A program made the position numbers and the translations under genes. Below, in pieces: positions 1 to 5,363 of a stretch of DNA of 34,959 bases. Origin of the DNA: a virus; IMG/VR virus record IMGVR_UViG_3300044729_002161, positions 1 to 34,959 of that record; one strand, given 5' to 3'. Position 1 is the first letter of the stretch, and each line of letters starts with the position of its first letter. The notes under the pieces were generated by a model. That model had not been told where the DNA came from. It made no database searches and saw only the letters and a program-made list of their open reading frames with translations.

Positions 1-313
1 AACCGTAGTTCATAGTTTTACTATTTACTGAAGTATACCTCTTCAGAACGGCTACCACTATGCGTCAAAGCTATCAGTATCGCTACCATTTAACTCTTCA
101 TAGTGTCGTGACTATATGTCACTTCAGGTAATCTTACAGGTTATACCTTACCCCGATCTATGCATAGTTTACCGATATGCGTCAATCGTTTGTCTCGTCT
201 ATTCAATCTTATCTTAAGTATTCTAAACAATCAAGCTAGGAACTATTTGCCTATCGTCTTGCTTGTTCGTATTATCCTTTTGTTCTTCGAAGCTTCATTG
301 CTTCGTTACAATA

Positions 314-341
314 AGCTTATCACAATGATGCATAGAATCAA
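314..341 (-). promoter_or_regulatory. Leftward promoter candidate
   Basis: On the minus strand TTGATT (complement of 336-341), a 16-bp spacer, then TAAGCT (complement of 314-319) preceded by an extended -10 TGA. Moderate match only. Confidence 0.35.
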
Positions 342-365
342 GGTAGGTAATCTTTGCCTAGTCTA
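338..365. repeat. Imperfect repeat copy 1 (TCAAGGTAGGTAA type)
   Basis: One of three imperfect copies of a 28-41 bp unit in the left non-coding region, the others being at 417-456 and 520-560. All contain TCAA(G)GTAGG(T/C)AA followed by a T-rich stretch and CTAGTC or TTAGTC. On the minus strand the TCAA end supplies the TTGA of a -35 box, so the repeats look like duplicated promoter upstream regions. Confidence 0.6.
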
Positions 366-392
366 CTAAAAGAATAGAGGATAGCGTGTGTG

Positions 393-421
393 CGAATACA
401 CTAAACTAATTTAGTCGTCAA
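393..421 (-). promoter_or_regulatory. Leftward promoter candidate
   Basis: On the minus strand TTGACG (complement of 416-421) is followed after exactly 17 bp by TATTCG (complement of 393-398). The -10 is imperfect. Supported mainly by spacing and by being one unit of the array. Confidence 0.4.
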
Positions 422-456
422 GTAGGTAAATCTTTCCTGTACAGTTTAGTCAAGTA
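417..456. repeat. Imperfect repeat copy 2
   Basis: This copy shares with copy 3 the block TTCCTGTAC followed by TAGTCA(A/G)GTA. Its two ends each give a TTGAC box on the minus strand (416-421 and 448-453). Confidence 0.6.
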
Positions 457-494
457 AGTAATCTAGTCAGGTATTCAGTTGGGGTTAATCCTAT

Positions 495-524
495 ATAGTA
501 TCACATGATTCCCAGTCCTGTCAA
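495..524 (-). promoter_or_regulatory. Strong sigma70-like leftward promoter
   Basis: On the minus strand the -35 is TTGACA (complement of 519-524), a perfect consensus. The -10 is TACTAT (complement of 495-500) with an 18-bp spacer and an extended -10 TGA directly before it. TACTATATAG across the -10 recurs in the divergent late control region (13485-13499 and 13576-13590). Confidence 0.6.
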
Positions 525-560
525 GGTAGGCAAATTATTCCTGTACGTTCTAGTCAGGTA
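520..560. repeat. Imperfect repeat copy 3
   Basis: This is the closest relative of copy 2: TCAAGGTAGGCAAAT, ATTCCTGTACG and CTAGTCAGGTA are seen in the same order. Its left end provides the consensus TTGACA of the best minus-strand promoter in the window. Confidence 0.6.
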
Positions 561-672
561 TAGTGTAACTGATATAGTCGGTTATTCGATAGGGGGGGTA
601 GGTGGGTGTATAGCGAAACGAATTTGGGTTACTGTATGTACACCAGTATTATAGTTTTATATACTATGCACA

Positions 673-897
673 TCACCAATCTTCAGGCATATCGTTTATC
701 TTCTTAATCATCATCTCAAACGCTTTATCTTGGCTCTCTGACACGTATCCAATACTCACCCCTACATTGCATATGGTAAAGCGTACAAGATAGCCGTAAA
801 ACCTATCTACGCTTGCATTAATCAATACAAAGCTACCAAGGGAGAAGTGTGCTCTAAAGGTTATATTAAAGTTACCTAGCTTTTTTGTTATATACAT
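673..897 (-). CDS. Hypothetical protein, 74 aa
   Basis: Not recognised. A small soluble-looking protein with alternating hydrophobic stretches suggesting beta structure in the first 55 residues and an acidic end (MPEDW). It is the last gene of a five-gene leftward set. A GAGAGG ribosome binding site sits in front of the start, separated from it by the recurrent TGCATAG motif, and the stop codon of the upstream gene lies inside that motif. A perfect TATAAT on the minus strand (complement of 648-653) lies just beyond its stop. Coding is inferred from spacing and from the shared boundary sequence. Confidence 0.55.
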   Translation of the reverse strand: MYITKKLGNFNITFRAHFSLGSFVLINASVDRFYGYLVRFTICNVGVSIGYVSESQDKAFEMMIKKINDMPEDW

Positions 898-899
898 AT

Positions 900-1133
900 C
901 TATGCACCTCTCATATTACTTACAATATGCTTCTTAGCTCTATTTGCTTTATCTAGTCTTTTCTTAAGCAGCTCTATTTCTTTTCTGTATGAATAGATAG
1001 GATCTTCTAATGATAGACCTCCTTCTGGAACTATATACACTTGACCGGGAACAGCGTAGGCTGTGTCATGTATGGTCACTTCAATGTTACCAGTGGCAGG
1101 ACTTTTATACAGAGTTATTTTAGGAGATATCAT
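900..1133 (-). CDS. Hypothetical protein, 77 aa
   Basis: Not recognised. An upstream in-frame ATG exists at 1166, but the start at 1133 is preferred: it has GGGAG 9 bases upstream and begins one base after the stop of the preceding gene. The sequence opens with MISPKITLYK, has a beta-like middle (VTIHDTAYAVPGQVYIVP) and ends in a basic helical segment (EIELLKKRLDKANRAKK) that could form a coiled coil or touch nucleic acid. The TAG stop is part of the TGCATAG motif that also forms the ribosome-binding spacer of the next gene. Confidence 0.55.
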   Translation of the reverse strand: MISPKITLYKSPATGNIEVTIHDTAYAVPGQVYIVPEGGLSLEDPIYSYRKEIELLKKRLDKANRAKKHIVSNMRGA

Positions 1134-1134
1134 T

Positions 1135-1338
1135 CTATGCACTCCCTTTAGGATACTTCTTCTCAAGTTCTTCTTTAGTCAACTGTTCGGTAATTCCGAA
1201 TAGTTCATCCAATGAATACATCGTACCTGCCCAGATTGGCAGTTCAACAATAGGCACAGGTTTAAAGTCTACGCAGTTATCTACTGTAATGGTTCTCTTT
1301 TTTTTATCTACCTTAATAACTTTTAGTTTACCCTTCAT
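1135..1338 (-). CDS. Hypothetical protein, 67 aa
   Basis: Not recognised. It starts MKGKLKVIKVDKKKRTITVD, a basic beta-hairpin-like opening, and ends in a charged helix (TKEELEKKYPKG). The ATG overlaps the TGA of the upstream lipoprotein gene (ATGA), a normal coupled arrangement. A 15-bp near-palindrome, TTCGGTAATTCCGAA, lies inside it at 1186-1200 and matches the operator-like site at 2075-2093 with one difference. Confidence 0.55.
   Translation of the reverse strand: MKGKLKVIKVDKKKRTITVDNCVDFKPVPIVELPIWAGTMYSLDELFGITEQLTKEELEKKYPKGSA
1186..1200. promoter_or_regulatory. Intragenic operator-like near-palindrome
   Basis: TTCGGTAATTCCGAA differs at one base from the core of the palindrome at 2075-2093 (TTCGGAAATTCCGAA). 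A second, slightly degraded copy 0.9 kb downstream of the first along the same transcript could be an auxiliary repressor site. Chance occurrence within codons for FGITEQ is possible. Confidence 0.35.
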
Positions 1339-1577
1339 TCTTGCACCAAGGTTACATGTTCAGTAGTTGTACAGTTCTTACCACAGGTTGTATTCCAGCT
1401 TGTCGTTGTCGTAGCATTAGGACACTTAACAACATACAATTCTTGTGCGAAGACTCCAGCATCCCTAATCATAAACACTTTGCAATCTCTAAGCTCGGAA
1501 GGTAAACTGTATTCTGGTAACTCTTTATGCCCCGGACTACAGGCTAGGGCTAAAAATAGTATTGGTATATATCTCAT
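1335..1577 (-). CDS. Small phage-encoded lipoprotein
   Basis: Predicted membrane-anchored periplasmic or surface lipoprotein of 80 residues. The N-terminus is MRYIPILFLALAC: one Arg, a hydrophobic core and a lipobox ending in Cys13 (signal peptidase II type, with Ala rather than Leu at -3). The mature part has three further cysteines (in DCKVF and KCPN, then a CGKNC pair making four in all) and a Thr/Asn-rich tail. A good ribosome binding site, AGGAG, is present with the TGCATAG spacer. Phage lipoproteins often alter the host surface or block superinfection, but nothing here proves that role. An Rz1-like outer spanin is less likely because the protein is not proline-rich and no matching inner spanin is adjacent. 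Confidence 0.65.
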   Translation of the reverse strand: MRYIPILFLALACSPGHKELPEYSLPSELRDCKVFMIRDAGVFAQELYVVKCPNATTTTSWNTTCGKNCTTTEHVTLVQE

Positions 1578-1587
1578 CTATGCACTC

Positions 1588-2061
1588 CTATTCTTCATCC
1601 AATTCTTTTAACTTATTTATTTTTTCAAAAGCACGATCTAATGAACCGAATTCACTACTGTGAAATTCACTAATAATTGCATTTGTCTCTTTTAAACACT
1701 CTTTTAGCTTTGCATTTTCAGCTTTTAGTCTCTCGATCTCTTCGTTCATCTGCTTCATTCTTGTGCCATTAATGTTTTCTTTTAAAAAAGAATTTTCAGC
1801 TTGTAGCTTATCATTCATTTCTTGATATGCAATAACGGCAGGGGGAGTCTGAAACTTAAACTCATCTCTTATCTTTGAATTTTCAGCTTGTAGCTCATTT
1901 ACAAATTCAGCTTCAGTTCTAGCTGCTTCTCTATATGCATCTACTTCATGCTGCTTCCATTCACAAGCAGCTTGCCATGCTCTACGCTCATACCCTTCTG
2001 GACGATCCCCACGAACTCGCATACTTTCTAACCAATACTCAAATGCCTCTTCATCGTTCAT
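1588..2061 (-). CDS. Coiled-coil protein with three LxAEN repeats
   Basis: Unknown 157-residue protein, first gene of the leftward set. The N-terminal 45 residues are compact and aromatic (EAFEYWLESMR, AWQAACEWKQHE), a segment resembling the start of several lambdoid accessory proteins. The rest is a long coiled coil with recurring NELQAENSKI, DKLQAENSFL and ERLKAENAKL units, about 30 residues apart, typical of a parallel dimer. It has a clear ribosome binding site (GGAGGG) and sits directly downstream of the 2075-2093 palindrome. Probably an oligomeric accessory protein; the function cannot be deduced. Confidence 0.65.
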   Translation of the reverse strand: MNDEEAFEYWLESMRVRGDRPEGYERRAWQAACEWKQHEVDAYREAARTEAEFVNELQAENSKIRDEFKFQTPPAVIAYQEMNDKLQAENSFLKENINGTRMKQMNEEIERLKAENAKLKECLKETNAIISEFHSSEFGSLDRAFEKINKLKELDEE

Positions 2062-2074
2062 TACACCCTCCAGT

Positions 2075-2093
2075 TATTCGGAAATTCCGAATA
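2075..2093. promoter_or_regulatory. Operator-like perfect palindrome in a divergent intergenic region
   Basis: Nine-base arms TATTCGGAA and TTCCGAATA flank a single central A. It lies between the divergent genes starting at 2061 (-) and 2163 (+). On the minus strand TATACA immediately precedes it, with TTCTCA 16 bp further upstream, so a bound repressor would cover the transcription start. The cognate repressor is not evident in the window. Confidence 0.55.
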
Positions 2094-2162
2094 TGTATAT
2101 CTTACCATAGTTTATTGAGAAATACTAATCTATGCACAAAGCATGTATAAACAAATGTAAAT

Positions 2163-2966
2163 ATGAAAAAGAATGTGGATAATACATTATTACAAAGAAT
2201 ACAGAAGCTACAAGAATCTGAAGCAGGTAAGCCTAAGATGTCCCTAGAGGATGTAGACGTTATAGAAGACCCAGAATATCAGTCATTCAATATAAATAAA
2301 AAAGGTACTAATCATTGGATTGGTAACTTCGGATATAGACCTGCTCGTATTGACGTTCCTGAGACAGGAGGATATGTAGAGCTACCTGAGTTTATAACTA
2401 TGGATATGCCATATCTAGAGCAACCATATCGCAGGCGTGGTATTGGCGAACAGATGTATAGAAAGATAGAAGAAGCTACAGGAAAGAAGATTATTCCTGA
2501 TACAGATCTCTCAGACTATTCTGCTGCATTGCATGCTAAGAAAGGTATGGGGAAGTCTTTTGGTAAAAAAGAATATGGTTCGGATATACTTAAGAGCTTA
2601 GTACAGTCTCTAAATAAATTAGGTTTAGCAGAGCCGGAAAAGGTAGCGAAGAAAGCTTATAATGCAATGAAGGAAAAGATTCAATCTAAAGGAGTGTCGG
2701 AATTTAAGAGCATACTTCCGTTGTTGGGAAAAGGAGCTGCGGCTGCTGCTGGAGGTGTTGCATCACTAGCTGCGGAAGCTGCTGATTCGGAAGAGGAAGG
2801 TAGTAAGCTAGAAGAGGACGCTATGCTTCGTGAAAGAGAAGAGAAAATGCGTAGAGATAATCTGCGTAAAATGCTCGGCAAAGAACAAGCGAGTCAAGCC
2901 GAGGAATCATATGAAGAATTGACTCGTCCTAGGCAATATAAAAGATTAAAAGATATACTAAAATAG
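2163..2966 (+). CDS. GNAT-like acetyltransferase fused to Ala-rich hydrophobic and basic tail
   Basis: A 267-residue protein. Residues about 70-125 resemble a GNAT fold: a beta strand (YVELPEFITM), then YRRRGIGEQMYRKIEE at 89-104, which carries the R-x-x-G-x-G pyrophosphate-binding motif of acetyl-CoA binding, then a helix containing SAALHAKKG. An Ala/Gly-rich hydrophobic stretch follows at about 184-206, then an acidic patch, a charged helix and a basic end YKRLKDILK. The catalytic core is short for GNAT (usually about 140 residues), so activity is uncertain. The layout enzyme-like domain, Ala-rich segment, acidic patch, basic tail repeats in the portal-neighbour gene at 17916, suggesting both could be virion-carried proteins. 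It is alone on the plus strand, with no good ribosome binding site ahead of its ATG. Confidence 0.6.
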   Translation: MKKNVDNTLLQRIQKLQESEAGKPKMSLEDVDVIEDPEYQSFNINKKGTNHWIGNFGYRPARIDVPETGGYVELPEFITMDMPYLEQPYRRRGIGEQMYRKIEEATGKKIIPDTDLSDYSAALHAKKGMGKSFGKKEYGSDILKSLVQSLNKLGLAEPEKVAKKAYNAMKEKIQSKGVSEFKSILPLLGKGAAAAAGGVASLAAEAADSEEEGSKLEEDAMLREREEKMRRDNLRKMLGKEQASQAEESYEELTRPRQYKRLKDILK

Positions 2967-2989
2967 TTCGAATACTATTCCGTTTAGAC

Positions 2990-3009
2990 CTCATCGAAGA
3001 TGAGCTTTT
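2990..3009. terminator. Weak hairpin between convergent genes
   Basis: CTCATC-GAA-GATGAG is a perfect 6-bp stem with a triloop, followed on the plus strand by CTTTT. It covers the stop codon of the leftward gene and lies 24 bases past the stop of the rightward gene. The stem is short and the T run brief, so termination would be weak. Confidence 0.35.
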
Positions 3010-3482
3010 CCACAATGTGTGCAATATACGTTATCTGTAGTGTATTTTTGGTCACATGCATCACACCGTCTAGACCACTGTTTAGCTCGTATAATCTCAT
3101 GATCTGGGGACAATATTCCATTGGGAGCATCTTGTAAAATTTCTTTTATGAGATGCGGATACTTTGCACACACCACAGTAAAGGCATATTGTAATACAAG
3201 TTTCTGCCAGAATCTTATCACCGGAGCTACGAACCTTAAGGGACGATATTGTACGTCGAATACCCATAACCATTTAGGATACTGAGAATAGACATAGCCG
3301 GGATGTGTAATAGAATGGAGATTACCGTCACAGAAATAAATAGAGAATCGTAGAGTACCGTATTTCTCTTTGCTATGTACGCCAAGCCTTGCGTACTTTG
3401 TCATTATCAGATTCAGTTCCTCTTCTGCTTTGTACAAGGAGTCCCAATCGAAAGACTCATCTCCCCAATAGTGGTGCGGCAT
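2991..3482 (-). CDS. Phage protein with C-terminal zinc ribbon
   Basis: A 163-residue protein of a kind met in many phages but without a known function. The middle has the KEKYGTLRFSIYF signature, then an aromatic region (YPKWLWVFDVQYRPLRF) and a helix (VIRFWQKLVLQYAF). The end is a treble-clef or ribbon-like CDAC...CTHC pair at about 139-156, expected to bind one zinc. The ribosome binding site AAGGAG is 6 bases upstream of the ATG. First gene from the left of the long leftward block. Confidence 0.6.
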   Translation of the reverse strand: MPHHYWGDESFDWDSLYKAEEELNLIMTKYARLGVHSKEKYGTLRFSIYFCDGNLHSITHPGYVYSQYPKWLWVFDVQYRPLRFVAPVIRFWQKLVLQYAFTVVCAKYPHLIKEILQDAPNGILSPDHEIIRAKQWSRRCDACDQKYTTDNVYCTHCGKAHLR

Positions 3483-3491
3483 ATGTTCTCC

Positions 3492-3725
3492 TTAACCAAG
3501 TTTGTGTATTTCTTTCAAAAACACGTTAATAGCTTCTAATGCTTCTTCGCTTCCCATGTCTCCAGAGTCAGTCCATTCGATAATACGAATTAAGTCAGAA
3601 TAAGCTTTAGAAATTTTTATGGCAATTTCTCTGTATTCTTGTGGTTCTTCATTCTGCAAATCTTGCATATCATCTATGCCATCATTTATTTTCCAATGGA
3701 TATAGCTATAAGCTCCACCACTCAT
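3492..3725 (-). CDS. Small MSGGxYxY-type phage protein
   Basis: A 77-residue acidic, mostly helical protein beginning MSGGAYSYIHWKI. This opening (MSGG plus aromatic residues) marks a small protein family frequent in phage early regions; the role is unknown. The region EEPQEYREIAIKISKAYSDLIRIIEW followed by a helix with EALEAINVFLKEIH suggests a helical hairpin. It has a strong AGGGGG ribosome binding site and lies 9 bases upstream of the zinc-ribbon gene, in the same transcript. Confidence 0.6.
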   Translation of the reverse strand: MSGGAYSYIHWKINDGIDDMQDLQNEEPQEYREIAIKISKAYSDLIRIIEWTDSGDMGSEEALEAINVFLKEIHKLG

Positions 3726-3781
3726 AAAACCCCCTAATGAATAAAAGAAACTGTGCCTCTCCCCAGTAATGTCGTGGCATA

Positions 3782-4045
3782 TTAGTTTTTCCTGAATCTG
3801 TGGTTATGTTTATTTCTACAATACTTAGAACAATATACTACTGAATATTTACCTTTAGTTTCGTATATAAAAGGTCCTCGCATTATGTAGTGATAAGTGA
3901 ACATAGTTTTTCCATCAATCGGAGTAAATTCCTTTTGAGGAAAATCTACAAGCTTATTACATCTTTCACATACAGCAAAAGCTCTATTTAGATTTTTAGC
4001 TTTAGGTTTTTGATTAGTTATCTTACCTTCAAAACTGTAACTCAT
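3782..4045 (-). CDS. Small Cys/His-rich (zinc-binding) protein
   Basis: 87 residues from the ATG at 4045. The frame extends upstream to 4123, but 4045 overlaps the stop of the preceding small gene (ATGA) and has AAGG upstream, so it is preferred. CERC at the end of the first third and YCSKYCRNKHNHR near the end give a C-x2-C...C-x3-C-x3-H pattern, which probably binds zinc. The Lys/Arg content and the fold suggest nucleic-acid contact. Function unknown. Confidence 0.55.
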   Translation of the reverse strand: MSYSFEGKITNQKPKAKNLNRAFAVCERCNKLVDFPQKEFTPIDGKTMFTYHYIMRGPFIYETKGKYSVVYCSKYCRNKHNHRFRKN

Positions 4046-4206
4046 TCTTTTACACACCTTGCTTGAATTTTTACTCCGAACATTTTTTCCATTTCTAATA
4101 GTTTCTCTATTCCTTGCATACAACTAGTATAGCTGCTAAATTTAGCATTGCTAGAACTTATGCTAGATTGAGAATTATTTAATACAATCAAAAATAAAAT
4201 CCACAT
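4042..4206 (-). CDS. Short ORF with hydrophobic N-terminus, 54 aa
   Basis: Begins MWILFLIVLNNSQSS, a short hydrophobic start resembling a signal or anchor but lacking a positive N-region, followed by a Ser-rich stretch and a helical end with two cysteines (SCMQG, ARCVKE). It is too short for ordinary ORF calling. Its ATG overlaps the TAA of the upstream gene (TAATG) and its TGA overlaps the ATG of the downstream gene (ATGA), so both junctions show translational coupling. No family recognised. Confidence 0.6.
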   Translation of the reverse strand: MWILFLIVLNNSQSSISSSNAKFSSYTSCMQGIEKLLEMEKMFGVKIQARCVKE

Positions 4207-4379
4207 TATCTATCCTCACACAATTTATAAATTCTACCATCTACATAAATTCTTTTTAGTTTGAATGTTTCTTTACTTACAAAAAACTTATCCATAACTA
4301 CTGAAAGTAAACATACAGTAACAATAATTCCTGTAAATAATCCATGTTTAAAATTTAGTTCCAGTTTTTGTTTAGCCAT
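4206..4379 (-). CDS. Small single-pass membrane protein, 57 aa
   Basis: From MAKQKLELNFKHG, with a hydrophobic helix GLFTGIIVTVCLLSVVMDKFF and a basic tail (KLKRIYVDGRIYKLCEDR). The frame runs further upstream to 4442, but that part is the shadow of the overlapping 34-residue gene at 4355-4459, so I take 4379. The nearest AGGAG is about 16 bases upstream, so the exact start is uncertain. Likely an inner-membrane protein; holin or anti-holin roles are possible for small phage membrane proteins but unsupported. Confidence 0.5.
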   Translation of the reverse strand: MAKQKLELNFKHGLFTGIIVTVCLLSVVMDKFFVSKETFKLKRIYVDGRIYKLCEDR

Positions 4380-4459
4380 ACAACTATAAATGGTACTCCT
4401 AAAGTTATTATAATCTGAACGCATTGAAAAAGCAAACGCCATTTCTCGTAAGGAGACAT
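4355..4459 (-). CDS. Tiny membrane protein, 34 aa
   Basis: Begins MSPYEKWRLLFQCVQ, a charged amphipathic start, followed by a single transmembrane helix (IIITLGVPFIVVWL) and the end NKNWN. This layout is common for tiny phage and bacterial membrane peptides. It overlaps the following gene by 25 bases in another frame and explains why that frame appears open upstream. The ribosome binding site is weak, so this rests mainly on protein character and position in the packed operon. Confidence 0.5.
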   Translation of the reverse strand: MSPYEKWRLLFQCVQIIITLGVPFIVVWLNKNWN

Positions 4460-4485
4460 TCTACTAAAATCATTCTTTATAAATG

Positions 4486-4674
4486 TTACAATTTTCTCTC
4501 TAGTATGCATTTTGATAAAGTTTTATAGTTACTATTAATTTCTACGCCTAAACATTTAACATAATGTTGTTGACATTGCAACTGTTTTCTTTCAACATAT
4601 GCCGTTGTATTAAATGACTCTGCTCCGACACCATTTAACTGACATAATATTGCTATAGTCTGAAGTATTTCCAT
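4486..4674 (-). CDS. Small cysteine-rich protein, 62 aa
   Basis: The first 18 residues (MEILQTIAILCQLNGVGA) are moderately hydrophobic, then comes a helical region with QCQQHYVKC and LSKCILERK, giving four cysteines in all. It may be a periplasmic disulfide-bonded helical hairpin, but the signal lacks positive charge. The start has an excellent ribosome binding site (AAGGAG) and overlaps the TAA of the upstream gene (TAATG). Function unknown. Confidence 0.55.
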   Translation of the reverse strand: MEILQTIAILCQLNGVGAESFNTTAYVERKQLQCQQHYVKCLGVEINSNYKTLSKCILERKL

Positions 4675-4838
4675 TATTTCTCCTTTATAAGTAAAGCTCT
4701 AACAAAAAATGTCATAGCAACTAATCCAAAAAATATTCCCACAATGGGAAAGTTATGTATGGTAGAAGCTAAATTAAGCAATACAAAAAGATAGCCTACA
4801 AATGTTAATTCTAATTTTCTTTTAAGATTTTCACTCAT
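4674..4838 (-). CDS. Small two-pass membrane protein, 54 aa
   Basis: Begins MSENLKRKLELTF and contains two hydrophobic helices (VGYLFVLLNLAS and PIVGIFFGLVAMTFFV) separated by TIHNF, ending RALLIKEK. The N- and C-termini are both charged, as in a helical hairpin with both ends in the cytoplasm. The ATG overlaps the TGA of dUTPase (ATGA), and the TAA overlaps the ATG of the next gene, which reads its ribosome binding site from within this one. It is too small for most gene callers. A holin-like role is possible, but the lysis enzymes are not adjacent. Confidence 0.65.
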   Translation of the reverse strand: MSENLKRKLELTFVGYLFVLLNLASTIHNFPIVGIFFGLVAMTFFVRALLIKEK

Positions 4839-5260
4839 GTTCCAGAACTCCCAAATCCTTTATCACCTCTTTCAGTTTCCGATAATTCCTCTACTTCCTG
4901 TAGATTTACAAAGGCATAAGGAATGATTAGTAATTGTCCAACTCTATCGCCTATTGTATAGATATTAGGAAATGCTTTAGTTGATTTGAATTTTAAAATT
5001 AACTCTCCTCTATAATTACTATCAATTAATCCAACATGATTACTTAAAACTAAATCATATTTACACAAGCTTGATCTAGGAAGAATAAGCCCTGCGAAAT
5101 TTTTAGGAATTTCTAAAGCTAATCCTGTACCATAAGAAAATCCTCCTTTATTATCAAAGGATACTGAAGTAGCAGTTAAGTCTAACCCTGCATCTCCAGA
5201 TCTAGAATAAAAAGGAATTACAGCTTTTTCGTTTAATTTTTTAATTTTTACATTCATCAT
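4835..5260 (-). CDS. dut: Deoxyuridine 5'-triphosphate nucleotidohydrolase (dUTPase)
   Basis: Hydrolyses dUTP to dUMP and pyrophosphate, keeping uracil out of phage DNA and feeding dTMP synthesis. All five trimeric-dUTPase motifs are present in order over 141 residues: DAGLDL (about 23-28), PRSSL (61-65), GLIDSNYRGEL (78-88) with the catalytic Asp, RVGQLLI (106-112) and RGDKGFGSSG (131-140). The length is normal for the family. The ATG at 5260 is chosen because GAGG lies 8 bases upstream; a frame open from 5296 would start inside a structured leader. The leader can hide this ribosome binding site (see 5261-5363). Pairs functionally with the ribonucleotide reductase at 9515. Confidence 0.95.
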   Translation of the reverse strand: MMNVKIKKLNEKAVIPFYSRSGDAGLDLTATSVSFDNKGGFSYGTGLALEIPKNFAGLILPRSSLCKYDLVLSNHVGLIDSNYRGELILKFKSTKAFPNIYTIGDRVGQLLIIPYAFVNLQEVEELSETERGDKGFGSSGT

Positions 5261-5363
5261 ACTATATACCTCAAAGAGGGCGAGCCGCCACCTCACAACT
5301 TCCAGCTACTATCGTTTATCAGGTCGATTGCTGAGGTATGTGACACCAATCAAAGGAGGGGAT
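5261..5363 (-). promoter_or_regulatory. Structured leader candidate controlling dUTPase translation
   Basis: About 100 bases between the HTH gene and dut, visibly richer in G+C than the flanking genes. On the minus strand ATACCTCA (complement of 5332-5339) is exactly complementary to TGAGGTAT (complement of 5266-5273), which holds the dut ribosome binding site. Its ACCTCA part can instead pair with TGAGGT (complement of 5290-5295). A GGCG-GCT-CGCC hairpin sits just before the ribosome binding site and competes with that second pairing. This is the pattern of a switchable leader; I do not match it to a known riboswitch class. Confidence 0.45.

Larger units (their letters stand above)
1..672 (-). 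promoter_or_regulatory. Non-coding repeat-rich region with an array of leftward promoters
   Basis: No convincing gene lies here; the only ORF of size (160-369 +) has no ribosome binding site and is built from the repeats. On the minus strand five TTGAC boxes occur (complement of 63-68, 180-185, 416-421, 448-453, 519-524). Several have a plausible -10 at 16-18 bp. TTGACGCATA occurs twice (59-68 and 176-185). All point toward position 1, in the same direction as the genes at 673-2061, so they probably drive genes beyond the left edge. An origin of replication embedded here is an alternative I cannot exclude. Confidence 0.6.

Noticed and set aside
160-369. Plus-strand ORF of 69 residues
   Set aside because: Sits in the repeat/promoter region, has no ribosome binding site, and its sequence is explained by the repeats.
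1335-1577. Rz1-type outer spanin
   Set aside because: Not proline-rich, four cysteines instead of one, and no overlapping inner spanin gene.
1935-2150. Plus-strand 71-residue ORF
   Set aside because: Antisense to the coiled-coil gene and to the operator region; no start signal.
4380-4442. N-terminal extension of the membrane protein at 4206
   Set aside because: This stretch is the out-of-frame shadow of the 34-residue gene at 4355-4459; no ribosome binding site precedes 4442.
5261-5363. Cobalamin riboswitch or tRNA in the dut leader
   Set aside because: No B12-box-like sequence and no cloverleaf could be made; also no such element before the B12-dependent reductase.
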